Below, in pieces: positions 8,803 through 16,798 of a stretch of 21,177 bases of DNA. The DNA lies in contig DCDF01000140.1 of the NCBI GenBank assembly GCA_002316295.1, positions 1 to 21,177 on the forward strand, written 5' to 3'. Position 1 is the stretch's first letter. Every line of letters starts with the position of its first letter. The notes below the pieces were generated by a model, which had not been told where the DNA came from, ran no database searches, and saw nothing but the letters and a program-made list of their open reading frames with translations. Both the position numbers and the translations under genes were made by a program. Origin of the DNA: Syntrophaceae bacterium UBA1062 (GTDB taxonomy: Bacteria; Desulfobacterota; Desulfomonilia; UBA1062).

Positions 8803-11430
8803 TCACGTCTTCGGGCCGGAGGCATCGGCCGAACGCGGCTGACCGCCTTCCCGGTAGCATATCACCTTCTGCCGCACCACGTCCGCCACGATCCTCACCT
8901 GCAGGCCGCCCGTATCGAACACCTTGATAACGTCACGGTACCCGCCCTCTTCCGGCAGGATTTCTTCCAGGATGCTTTCGAGCCCGTCTTTCCAGGAAGG
9001 ATTCAGGTACACGCCGTCGCGCCAGGGGAAGATGGCCACGAAGAAGATCCGGTTCTCCACGAGATCCTGGAAGAAATGGGTGCCGTACGAGAGCTCGGGC
9101 ATGAGGTTGCCCTCGATGGATGCGATCTCTCCCAGGACGCTCATGTTGCTGATCTCGGAGAAGTGCACGGGCACGCCCAGAGACGGGGTGGTCGTCCCCC
9201 ACCTGCCGGGCCCGAGCAGCATGGTGGGCATGGCGGCGCGGCTCGGTATCCGCCGGTTCAGCTCGCCCACCACCCTGCCCACGTCGTATTTCTTCTGCAG
9301 GGGAAGATCCATATACGCGAGCGGCTCCACGTAGATGATGCGGCTGACGGGCTGCGAGATGCTCCCTCCCATGAAGTTGCCGTTCATGCGGAAGATGACG
9401 TTCCTGTCCGGGACATCCTCCGGCAGCTCCACAGGCTTCTCCTCTCCGATCGTCTGCAGCGGCCTGCACTGGACGAGGTTTATCCGGTAGCCGCCTCCGG
9501 AGGCGAAGTTGACCGTGAACTCGATGTCCACCGGGTAGTCGTACTGCTTTTCCAGGGTCTTCATCATGGAGCGCATCAGGGAGGGGAACTCTGTTCCGGT
9601 CAGGAAGTCGTCGAAGGTGACGATCCAGGCATCCTGTCCTTTTCTGCCGTATTCCTTCAGCCTCTGGCTGGTCTCCTCGTCGCGGACCGCTATGCCCTCG
9701 AGGGGCATTTCGACGCCTTCGCGGACGAGGTCCAGGAAAGAGCGGGTCCCGAGCGCATTGTCCCGGATGTCGATCACGTCCACGCTGTGCTGGGAAAAGG
9801 TGCGAAGGTCGTCCAAGCCGGCGAACGGCCTCTTCAGGGGATCGTCCAGGGCGACGAGGCGGGGGTAGTCGCCCTCGACCCGGTCCACGGCCCTGGTGCC
9901 GAGACCGACGACCATCCTGAGCATGCCGGCCTCGGGGTCCAGGCCCTCCTTCCAGACAAAGGTGTTGTAGGAGACCCCGACTCCGCCGATATCCGGGAAA
10001 AAGTAATGCTTGCGGTAGGAGCCGGACACGCGCTGCACCAGCAGGGCCATCTGCTCGTCCTGAAACTCGAGCCCCCGCTGCCTGCGGTAAATGAGGGCGT
10101 CCTCGCTCATGGTGCTCGCGAATATGCGCTTCACCGCCGTCTCGAATTTCTCGTATCGCTCCTCCGGAGAGCCCTGGTTCGCGAGGAAGATGCTCTCGTA
10201 CTTGCCGGCGAAGGCGTTGCCGAACGAATCCTCAAGCAGCGAGCTGGACCGCACGATGATAGGCGACTGCCCGAAATACTCCACCATCTGGTAGAAGTGC
10301 TCCTTGATGTCGTCCGGGAACGATCCGTGGAGCATCCGGTCGGCCAGGACCGGGGCCACGCTGAAGTATCCCTCGGGCGTTTTCTGCTCCATGCGCAGCT
10401 TCCAGCAGCCGTTGTTCACCAGGTAGGAGTAGAAGACGTCGGAGCCGATGTAGAAGGAGTCGTGGGGCTCCAGGTATCTCTGCCAGTCCTGTGCGTCATC
10501 CAGGGCAAGGAGCTTCCGGGAAAGGAGGAGCCCAACGGTCTTGCCGCCGATGAAGCCCGATCCGATGAGGCGGGCCTTGATGTCCAGCATGTCTTCCAGG
10601 CCCAGATGCTTCTTGGCAAGGGCGGCCATCCGGGGATCTCTGGTGATCATGATGTCGCAGAGCTGGGATATCATTTCGTCGCGCCTCTGAGGGTCTGCGC
10701 CGGGAGCATTCAGCTCCTCGGCCTCCATGAAGAGCCTGTCCCAGTAGTCCAGATTTCTCCACGAGCTGTCCGTGAACCGGCACATATGCGTGAAGAGTCG
10801 GGAAGCGTCGATGCTGCTGGTCACGGGGATGAACGCACCGTCCTTTTCCAGGTGCGGCAGAAACATGGTGGGAGAATAGCGCTTCCAGACCTTCAGGGGC
10901 TGGATATAAAAGTTGTTGTCACAGTTGTAGGTGTCCAGCAGGACCTGGGTGGTCTCCCGGATCCGCGCCACGGTTGCGTACGAGTGCCTGCACCTCACCA
11001 GGGCGAAGTATGCCACGGTGTTGAGCTCGAAGAGATATGGGCAGGTGATGAGAAAGAAATTGCCGATCATCAGGTCGGTCGCCCATGCGGAAAGCAGATC
11101 GGAGAGGCTGTCGAACACATAGAATGTTCCCTGGCCCTCGCTGGTGATGATGGTGTGCACCTGAGTGGAAAACGATTCGAACCCCTCGCCCGAATCGAGG
11201 CAATGGATGGTGACGCCCTCCTGCGGCTGAAGAAGGGGCTCGTGATGGGCGAACCTCATGTAGACGACCCTGCGGCGCTCGTGAAGCGCCCGTTCGACGA
11301 ACCGCCGCACGATGCTTTGGTAGCCGCTGATATCGTCGACCTGCCAGACTACATTGTCGCCGAGCCTCAGCCAGTCGATGACCGGATCCAGGCCTTCGAG
11401 GCCCGTGCTGATATGGCTGATCGATTTCAT
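8803..11430 (-). CDS. PEP/pyruvate-binding (PPDK_N, ATP-grasp) protein with degenerate KaiC-like N-terminal domain, function unknown
   Basis: An 875-residue protein of unknown role. Residues about 1-195 resemble a KaiC/RecA-type domain: STGLEGLDPVID at the start, a hydrophobic strand with Asp in the Walker B place (GTFYVFDSLSDLL, 101-113), but the P-loop position reads QVDDISGYQS and lacks the GKT/S lysine. Residues about 285-660 match the ATP/PEP-binding half of pyruvate phosphate dikinase or PEP synthase: IGGKTVG (294-300), SPIIVRSSSLLEDSFGNAFAG (389-409) and, near the end, a typical INLVQCRPLQT. The C-terminal 200 residues (with GPGRWGTTTPSLG) are unfamiliar. I see no phosphohistidine swivelling domain (no GG-TSH-A motif) and no PEP/pyruvate barrel, so it is unlikely to be a complete PEP synthase. 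Start ATG 11430 has GGAGG 10 bases upstream; the longer form from 11466 lacks a ribosome site. It heads the operon containing the sigma54 activator. Confidence 0.85.
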   Translation of the reverse strand: MKSISHISTGLEGLDPVIDWLRLGDNVVWQVDDISGYQSIVRRFVERALHERRRVVYMRFAHHEPLLQPQEGVTIHCLDSGEGFESFSTQVHTIITSEGQGTFYVFDSLSDLLSAWATDLMIGNFFLITCPYLFELNTVAYFALVRCRHSYATVARIRETTQVLLDTYNCDNNFYIQPLKVWKRYSPTMFLPHLEKDGAFIPVTSSIDASRLFTHMCRFTDSSWRNLDYWDRLFMEAEELNAPGADPQRRDEMISQLCDIMITRDPRMAALAKKHLGLEDMLDIKARLIGSGFIGGKTVGLLLSRKLLALDDAQDWQRYLEPHDSFYIGSDVFYSYLVNNGCWKLRMEQKTPEGYFSVAPVLADRMLHGSFPDDIKEHFYQMVEYFGQSPIIVRSSSLLEDSFGNAFAGKYESIFLANQGSPEERYEKFETAVKRIFASTMSEDALIYRRQRGLEFQDEQMALLVQRVSGSYRKHYFFPDIGGVGVSYNTFVWKEGLDPEAGMLRMVVGLGTRAVDRVEGDYPRLVALDDPLKRPFAGLDDLRTFSQHSVDVIDIRDNALGTRSFLDLVREGVEMPLEGIAVRDEETSQRLKEYGRKGQDAWIVTFDDFLTGTEFPSLMRSMMKTLEKQYDYPVDIEFTVNFASGGGYRINLVQCRPLQTIGEEKPVELPEDVPDRNVIFRMNGNFMGGSISQPVSRIIYVEPLAYMDLPLQKKYDVGRVVGELNRRIPSRAAMPTMLLGPGRWGTTTPSLGVPVHFSEISNMSVLGEIASIEGNLMPELSYGTHFFQDLVENRIFFVAIFPWRDGVYLNPSWKDGLESILEEILPEEGGYRDVIKVFDTGGLQVRIVADVVRQKVICYREGGQPRSADASGPKT

Positions 11431-11484
11431 GACGCCGCTTCCTCCATGTTGCGCGCTGCGAAACATTCCCGGCCGCTGCGTGCA

Positions 11485-11513
11485 TTCATGTTATTTTTTG
11501 AGGATACTGTCAA
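11485..11513 (-). promoter_or_regulatory. Possible sigma70 promoter of the PEP-binding/activator operon
   Basis: A perfect TTGACA (-35) lies on the minus strand at 11508-11513. The -10 at 17-base spacing, CATGAA (11485-11490), is poor. The leader to the ATG at 11430 would be about 48 bases. The perfect -35 hexamer is the main evidence. Confidence 0.35.
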
Positions 11514-11553
11514 TGCTTTTGTACAATAAAAGCGCTTGCATTTTCGTTTTCAA

Positions 11554-11562
11554 CATTATTGT
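11554..11562 (+). promoter_or_regulatory. CATTATTGT motif upstream of amtB (candidate activator site)
   Basis: The same 9-bp word as in the inverted pair upstream of the GOGAT operon, here inside AACATTATTGTT (11552-11563), itself an inverted repeat (AACA-TTAT-TGTT). Its centre lies about 98 bases upstream of the predicted sigma54 start of amtB. A partial copy in the opposite orientation, ACAATAAAA at 11523-11531, lies 31 bases further up. It could also act on the divergent activator operon. Confidence 0.45.
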
Positions 11563-11629
11563 TACTTTATGACCCTTGGAGAATCTATATTTCTTCCATG
11601 ATTTCATAGTGTTCTATGCATTTCATCTC

Positions 11630-11645
11630 TGGCACCGCCCTTGCT
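11630..11645 (+). promoter_or_regulatory. Sigma54 (-24/-12) promoter of amtB-glnK-glnD
   Basis: TGGCACCGCCCTTGCT fits TGGCAC-N5-TTGCW exactly, with GG and GC 10 bases apart. Transcription would start near 11656, giving a leader of about 26 bases that contains the AAGGAGAG ribosome site. The element lies within the reading frame of an upstream in-frame ATG (11616), which rules out that ATG as the translation start when this promoter is used. Confidence 0.88.
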
Positions 11646-11681
11646 GATCCGAGCGGCATCGATTGTGAAAGGAGAGACTTT

Positions 11682-12887
11682 ATGATGAGTTCGGGAGATA
11701 CCGCTTGGATGCTCGTTGCAACGGCACTGGTCATGCTCATGACCCCGGGGCTGGCCCTTTTTTACGGAGGGCTCGTCCGGGCGAAGAATGTCCTGGGTAC
11801 CATGATGCAGAGCTTCATCTGCTTGGGGGTTGTGTCAGTCATCTGGGTCCTCTACGGATACAGCCTGGCGTTCGGGGGAGATACAGGGGGTGTTATCGGC
11901 ACGATGCAGTGGTTCGGCCTGAAGGGAGTCGGCCTCGATGCCGGCCCCTACTCGGACACGATACCCCACCTGCTCTTCGCAGCTTTTCAGCTCATGTTCG
12001 CCGTCATCACCCCGGCCCTGATCACCGGCGCATTCGCCGAGAGAATGAAGTTTTCCGGGTTTCTTCTGTTCACTATCCTCTGGAGCACATTCGTGTACCT
12101 TCCGGTGTGCCACTGGGTCTGGGGGGGCGGCTGGCTGGGGAGGCTCGGCGCACTTGATTTCGCGGGAGGCACGGTCATTCACATCAACTCTGGCGCAGCC
12201 GCGCTGACTGCGGCCCTGATCATCGGACGCAGAAAGGGGTACAAGACCCAGCCCATCTATCCGCACAACCTTCCCTTGACGGTCCTGGGAGCGGCTCTTC
12301 TGTGGTTCGGATGGTTCGGGTTCAACGCGGGCAGCGCTCTTGCAGCAAACGGATCGGCCGTGATCGCCTTCTTCACCACACAGGTCGCAACCGGAACGGC
12401 TGCGCTCTCGTGGATCCTGGCCGAAAAAATCATCAGGGGAAGGCCGACGACGTTAGGCGCCGCATCAGGGGCCGTGGCCGGGCTGGTGGCCATCACCCCG
12501 GCCGCAGGGTTCGTGGGCTCGACAGCGGCACTCCTCATCGGATTCGCGGCCGGCATCCTGTGCTACCTCGCCGTGCTGCTCAAAGAACGGCTCGGATACG
12601 ACGACTCGCTCGACGTGGTGGCGGTACACGGCGTGGGCGGTCTCTGGGGGGCGCTCGCCACCGGGCTGTTCGCATCGGTGGGCGCAACCGGCCTCTTCTT
12701 CGGAAATCCCCAACAGTTCGCGATCCAGCTCGTCGGTGCGGCCAGCGCAATCGTCTACTCGGCGATCGTGACCGCGATCATTCTTCTGGCCGTGAAATAC
12801 ACGACAGGCCTGAGGGTGAGCGAGGAGGAGGAGTTACAGGGTCTGGACGTGAGCCAGCACAACGAAACCGGCTATGCCATCCGCTGA
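11682..12887 (+). CDS. amtB: Ammonium transporter (Amt family)
   Basis: A 401-residue inner-membrane channel that takes up ammonium as a trimer. It has about eleven hydrophobic segments, beginning with DTAWMLVATALVMLMTPGLALFYGG. The twin-histidine pair of the pore is present in VIHINSGAAALTAAL and in VAVHGVGGLWGALATGLFA. Family signatures GLVRAKNVLGTMMQS and FAERMKFSG are clear. The start at 11682 (MMSSGDTAW) has AAGGAGAG seven bases upstream and lies downstream of the sigma54 promoter; ATG 11685 is an equivalent choice. No secretory signal peptide is predicted upstream of the first membrane segment, which fits short-N-terminus Amt proteins. The PII gene begins 34 bp downstream, the usual amtB-glnK pairing in which PII plugs the channel when nitrogen is ample. 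Confidence 0.96.
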   Translation: MMSSGDTAWMLVATALVMLMTPGLALFYGGLVRAKNVLGTMMQSFICLGVVSVIWVLYGYSLAFGGDTGGVIGTMQWFGLKGVGLDAGPYSDTIPHLLFAAFQLMFAVITPALITGAFAERMKFSGFLLFTILWSTFVYLPVCHWVWGGGWLGRLGALDFAGGTVIHINSGAAALTAALIIGRRKGYKTQPIYPHNLPLTVLGAALLWFGWFGFNAGSALAANGSAVIAFFTTQVATGTAALSWILAEKIIRGRPTTLGAASGAVAGLVAITPAAGFVGSTAALLIGFAAGILCYLAVLLKERLGYDDSLDVVAVHGVGGLWGALATGLFASVGATGLFFGNPQQFAIQLVGAASAIVYSAIVTAIILLAVKYTTGLRVSEEEELQGLDVSQHNETGYAIR

Positions 12888-12921
12888 CCGGCCGGGAATG
12901 CGGAATGAAAGGAGTGAATAT

Positions 12922-13260
12922 ATGAAAAAGATAGAAGCGATCATCAAGCCTTTCAAGCTCGACGAGGTGAAGGAGGAGCTGCAGGCGCTGGGGATCACCG
13001 GGATGACCGTTACCGAGGTCAGGGGCTTCGGCCGCCAGAAAGGGCACAAAGAGGTGTACCGGGGCGCGGAATACCAGGTGGACTTCATCCCCAAGATCAA
13101 GATCGAGATCGTCGTATCGTCTGCGATGGTGGAAAGCGTGGTGCAAAGCATTATCAAGTCGGCCAAGACCGGTAAGATCGGCGATGGGAAGATATTCATC
13201 CTCCCGCTCGAGGAAGTCGTCAGGATCAGGACCGGTGAGTCCGGAGACGATGCCGTATAG
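12922..13260 (+). CDS. glnK: Nitrogen regulatory protein PII
   Basis: A 112-residue PII trimer subunit that senses ATP/ADP and 2-oxoglutarate. It starts MKKIEAIIKPFKLDEVKEEL and has the T-loop with GRQKGHKEVYRGAEY, where Tyr51 is the canonical uridylylation site, and the C-terminal signature KTGKIGDGKIF. The ATG at 12922 follows AAAGGAG at 7 bases. It lies between amtB and glnD, so its partners are encoded on both sides: AmtB as a target and GlnD as the modifying enzyme. I use glnK because of the amtB linkage; glnB cannot be excluded by sequence. Length is normal for the family. Confidence 0.96.
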   Translation: MKKIEAIIKPFKLDEVKEELQALGITGMTVTEVRGFGRQKGHKEVYRGAEYQVDFIPKIKIEIVVSSAMVESVVQSIIKSAKTGKIGDGKIFILPLEEVVRIRTGESGDDAV

Positions 13261-13340
13261 CGGTGCATCGGGGTTTTCTCGTGCAGGATCCGGCAGGCCG
13301 TGATGAAGGCCGGGCAGCACCCGGTCAATGGGATTTCAGA

Positions 13341-15824
13341 ATGAACGGCTTCGATCTGGCCCGGGAGCTCTCCTCCCGGGCGGATCGCATCATCGTCTCG
13401 CTCTTCCAGAAGAGCTTCCGGGAGGACCGGGGCGCCTGGTGCCTGGCGGCCCTCGGAGGCTACGGAAGGCGTGAGCTCTGCCCGTTTTCCGATCTCGATC
13501 TGCTGTTTCTCGTGGACCGGCGCACCTCTTTGCCCGAAATAGAGCGCGTTCTCAAGGACATGCTTTACCCTCTCTGGGATACCGGCTTCGACGCGGGCTA
13601 CAGCGTCCGCACTCTCCGGCAGGCCGTCGATGACGCGGGCACGGACTTCTTCTTCTGCACCTCGCTGCTCGACGCGCGACACCTCTGCGGCTCGGAAGAC
13701 CTTTTCCGGAAATTCGCAAGGGCCGTGGTTTCGGCGAGGCTTCTGAAAAGGCCCGGCAGGTTCATCTCCGACCTTTTGTCTCATACCCGCAGGAGGCATG
13801 AAAAATACGGCGACGCCTCATACTTTCTCGAACCTCACATCAAGGACGGGCACGGGGGCTTGAGAGATTTCCAGAGCATTCTCTGGGCGCTGAAGGTGTC
13901 GGGCTCGAGCGGCTCCGCCCAAGCCGCTCCCCTCATCGATGCATCCGACTGTGCCGATCTCTGCGAAGCGGCCGGGTTCATGCTGAAAACCCGGTTCATT
14001 CTCCACGCGATCACGGGGAGGAAAACAGACCGGATGCACCTTGAGCATCAGGAGGCACTCGCCGAGAGCATGGGATACCGCCCGCACTCTTCAGAGAGCG
14101 CGGTGGAGGGCTTCCTGAGGGTTTTCCATACCCGGGCCGTTACGGTGCGCGCCATCTTCGACTCCCTGATCCTGTACCTCTACAGGCCGGGAGGAATCCG
14201 GCGGTTTCTGCATCGCAGGAGAAAAGACGGCCCCTTGGCCGTCTCGCGCGGCCTGTTGTCTTTCTCAGACCCCGAGGGCCTGAAAGAACATCCGCTCACG
14301 GCCGTGTCCGCTTTCGAAAAGATGGCCTGCGAGGGCCTGACCCTCACGCCCGGTGCGCGGGCCTGCATAAAGAACATCGCGCGGTCCGGCCCGGCGCTGA
14401 AGGAGAGCCCCGAGGGCTTTCTGAAGCTCATGAGAATACTCCGGGCGCCCGGCGCCCGTGACACGCTCATCTCCATGCTCGAGACCGGGGTACTGGAACA
14501 GCTCATCCCCGAGTTCGGCGCAATACGCGGCAGGACTATCTTCGATGTCTACCACACGTATACCGTGGACCTTCACAGCATCCACGCCGTGTGCGAGCTG
14601 AACGGTCTGATACAAAGCGAGAATGATGTCTTTGCGCGCGTTTCCGACTTGGATGTTCTGTACTTCAGCACCTTTCTCCATGATATCGGCAAGGGCTCCG
14701 GCAGACCCCACGCCGTCAAAGGGGCCGAGATCATCAGGCCTATCGCCCGACGGTTCGGGTTCGACCATGCCCAAACCGACTTGGCGGCCTTTCTCGTGCA
14801 GAACCATCTGCTCATGGCGGATCTGGCTTTCAGCCGGGACCTGTCCGAGGAAAAGGTGATCGGCGATTTCGCCCTGAAGGCGGCGAGCCCGGAGAGGCTT
14901 TCCCTGCTCTACCTCCTGACCGTTGCAGATTCCCGTGCGACAGGCGCGAGCGCATGGAGCGAATGGAAGGCCTCTCTCCTCCGGGAGCTCTATATCCGGA
15001 CGCTCAACATTCTCGAAAAAGGCATTTTCAAAGACCCGGAGAACGCGATGCGCCTGGAGGAGAAGTGGGACCGCCTGATCGGCATGGCCCGGACCGGCGA
15101 AGGATTCCAGGGCAGGCTCTGGGCGCTGCCCCAGGCATATATCCTGTCCTTTGACGTCGGCGACATCGGGCGCCACCTCGCCTTGAGCTCGACGCTTGCG
15201 GGCAGAGACGATATCCGGGCCCATATCGCGCACCGGAAGAACCACACGTTCATCACCTTCATCACCCGCGACAGACCCGGGCTGTTCTCCCTGCTCACCG
15301 GCATTCTCGCGGTCAACCGCCTCGAGGCCGTCTCTGCCAGGATCTTCACCTGGTATGACGGCACCGTTGTCGACGCCTTCAAGGTCATCGCTCCGTGGCA
15401 GGACTATCACGGGTGGCACACGATCGAAGAGCAGTGCAGAGACGTGCTCTCCGGCAAAACCGACATCGAGGCCCGCATCCGGCGGACCGCCTCGCTGCGC
15501 ACCAGCTGCCCGGACCCGGTGTCCCCCCGGGAGACATTCTCTCTGTCGATAGACAACGGCTCATCTGATTTCTTTTCCATTATCGACGTGCGCGCCCCTT
15601 CGAGCATCGGGCTCATTCACGATGTGTCGCTGGCGATCGGCGGCTCGGGCCTGGATATCCACCGCGCTTTCCTTTCGCAGAGCTCCGATCTCGTTTCCTG
15701 TGTCTTCTATGTGGTGGACGAGGGGGGAGAGAAGCTGACGGACAAGACACGGCAGCAGGACGTGCTGCAGGGCATCGAAAAGATATTTGTGCCTGGTTCG
15801 AATACCTGCTTCACCCGGGAATGA
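13341..15824 (+). CDS. glnD: [Protein-PII] uridylyltransferase / uridylyl-removing enzyme
   Basis: An 827-residue GlnD that attaches UMP to Tyr51 of PII when glutamine is low and removes it when glutamine is high. Domains in order: nucleotidyltransferase with GGYGRRELCPFSDLDLL (39-55); a helical region; an HD phosphohydrolase domain with FLHDIGKG at about 450; and two C-terminal ACT domains, from about 635 (FITFITRDRPGLFSLL) and about 744 (SIIDVRAPSSIGLIHDV), which bind glutamine. Somewhat shorter than E. coli GlnD (about 890). ATG 13341 (MNGFDLAREL) is preferred: the helix that follows aligns with the start of the GlnD core. An in-frame GTG at 13263 or 13281 would add 20-26 residues. It follows the PII gene by 80 bp. 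No glnE adenylyltransferase is seen, matching the alpha-like glutamine synthetase. Confidence 0.95.
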   Translation: MNGFDLARELSSRADRIIVSLFQKSFREDRGAWCLAALGGYGRRELCPFSDLDLLFLVDRRTSLPEIERVLKDMLYPLWDTGFDAGYSVRTLRQAVDDAGTDFFFCTSLLDARHLCGSEDLFRKFARAVVSARLLKRPGRFISDLLSHTRRRHEKYGDASYFLEPHIKDGHGGLRDFQSILWALKVSGSSGSAQAAPLIDASDCADLCEAAGFMLKTRFILHAITGRKTDRMHLEHQEALAESMGYRPHSSESAVEGFLRVFHTRAVTVRAIFDSLILYLYRPGGIRRFLHRRRKDGPLAVSRGLLSFSDPEGLKEHPLTAVSAFEKMACEGLTLTPGARACIKNIARSGPALKESPEGFLKLMRILRAPGARDTLISMLETGVLEQLIPEFGAIRGRTIFDVYHTYTVDLHSIHAVCELNGLIQSENDVFARVSDLDVLYFSTFLHDIGKGSGRPHAVKGAEIIRPIARRFGFDHAQTDLAAFLVQNHLLMADLAFSRDLSEEKVIGDFALKAASPERLSLLYLLTVADSRATGASAWSEWKASLLRELYIRTLNILEKGIFKDPENAMRLEEKWDRLIGMARTGEGFQGRLWALPQAYILSFDVGDIGRHLALSSTLAGRDDIRAHIAHRKNHTFITFITRDRPGLFSLLTGILAVNRLEAVSARIFTWYDGTVVDAFKVIAPWQDYHGWHTIEEQCRDVLSGKTDIEARIRRTASLRTSCPDPVSPRETFSLSIDNGSSDFFSIIDVRAPSSIGLIHDVSLAIGGSGLDIHRAFLSQSSDLVSCVFYVVDEGGEKLTDKTRQQDVLQGIEKIFVPGSNTCFTRE

Positions 15825-15882
15825 AAACAGGGTATACCATGGCTTCAGTCTGAGCCGCAGTGCTATTAAAGGAAAACCAGGG

Positions 15883-16662
15883 ATGCTGAGCAAGAGAATC
15901 ATCATATGCCTTGACGTGAGAGACGGGAAGACCACCAAGGGCGTCAGGTTCGAGGAGAACGTGGACATCGGCGATCCGGTTTCCATGGCGCGGGAGTACT
16001 ACGAGCAGGGCGTGGACGAGCTCGTGTTCTACGATATCACTGCCTCTCACGAGAAGCGCGGCATCATGATCGACGTGGTCGACAGGGTCGCCCGCGAGAT
16101 CTTCATCCCCTTTTCCGTGGGCGGGGGCATCCGCACCGTCGACGATATGTACCGCGCGCTCGACGCGGGGGCCGAGAAGATCAGCGTCAACTCCGCCGCC
16201 GTCCTCAACCCTGAAATCATCTCCCGGGGCGCCAGGCATTTCGGAAGCCAGTGCATCGTGCTCGGCATGGACGCGAAAAAGGTCGGGGCGTCACCCGCTA
16301 TCCCCTCGGGCTATGAGGTGGTGATCAACGGCGGGAGGACCTTCGTGGGGATGGACGCCCTCGAGTGGGCCAGGAGGGCCGAGGATCTGGGGGCGGGCGA
16401 GATCTGTCTGAACTCCATCGACGCGGACGGCACCACCGAAGGCTACGAGCTGACGCTTACCGCCATGATCTCCCGGGGCGTCGGGATCCCGGTCATCGCC
16501 TCGGGCGGCGCTGGCAGGCCCGAGCACCTGCGCGACGTCTTCAGAGATGCCGGCGCCGATGCGGCGCTCATCGCCTCCATGGTCCACTACGGAAGATACA
16601 CGGTCCCTGGCATAAAGGCGTTTCTCAAGGATGCGGGCATCCCGGTCAGAGATGTCGTCTGA
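15883..16662 (+). CDS. hisF: Imidazole glycerol phosphate synthase cyclase subunit
   Basis: A 259-residue (beta/alpha)8 enzyme of histidine biosynthesis that uses ammonia from the HisH glutaminase to close the imidazole ring. It starts MLSKRIIICLDVRDGK; the catalytic Asp11 (CLDV) and the second catalytic Asp (GMDAKK) are present, as are the phosphate-binding VGGGIR and ASGGAG loops and NSIDADGTTEGYEL. The N-terminal gate arginine (LSKR) is kept. ATG 15883 is preceded by AAAGG and AGGG; the 32-residue in-frame extension upstream overlaps the end of glnD and is not family-like. It lies 58 bp after glnD and before a terminator, so it is probably transcribed with glnD. No hisH or other his gene is in the window. 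Confidence 0.93.
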   Translation: MLSKRIIICLDVRDGKTTKGVRFEENVDIGDPVSMAREYYEQGVDELVFYDITASHEKRGIMIDVVDRVAREIFIPFSVGGGIRTVDDMYRALDAGAEKISVNSAAVLNPEIISRGARHFGSQCIVLGMDAKKVGASPAIPSGYEVVINGGRTFVGMDALEWARRAEDLGAGEICLNSIDADGTTEGYELTLTAMISRGVGIPVIASGGAGRPEHLRDVFRDAGADAALIASMVHYGRYTVPGIKAFLKDAGIPVRDVV

Positions 16663-16678
16663 TCTTCTTCTCCCGCCG

Positions 16679-16700
16679 GAGCGGGCAGACGCTCGTTTTT
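16679..16700 (+). terminator. Intrinsic terminator after hisF
   Basis: GAGCG (16679-16683) pairs with CGCTC (16690-16694) over a 6-base loop, followed by GTTTTT. A competing hairpin CCCGC-CGGA-GCGGG (16672-16685) overlaps it. Located 17 bases after the hisF stop; ends the amtB-hisF block. Confidence 0.6.
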
Positions 16701-16798
16701 CCCACCGAATAACGATAATGCCTCCAGAAAATCCGCTGAATGAACATGCCCGCGCACACTGAGGGGAGCACCCGGGAAATCGGCCGGAGATCGGGGGC

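Noticed and set aside
11500..11625. Classical NifA (TGT-N10-ACA) or NtrC sites upstream of amtB
   Set aside because: No TGT and ACA pair with exactly 10 bases between was found; TGT-N12-ACA at about 11508-11525 has the wrong spacing, and no dyad like the NtrC consensus is visible.
14265..15419. A 384-codon open frame on the minus strand
   Set aside because: Antisense to glnD, whose NT, HD and ACT motifs are unambiguous.
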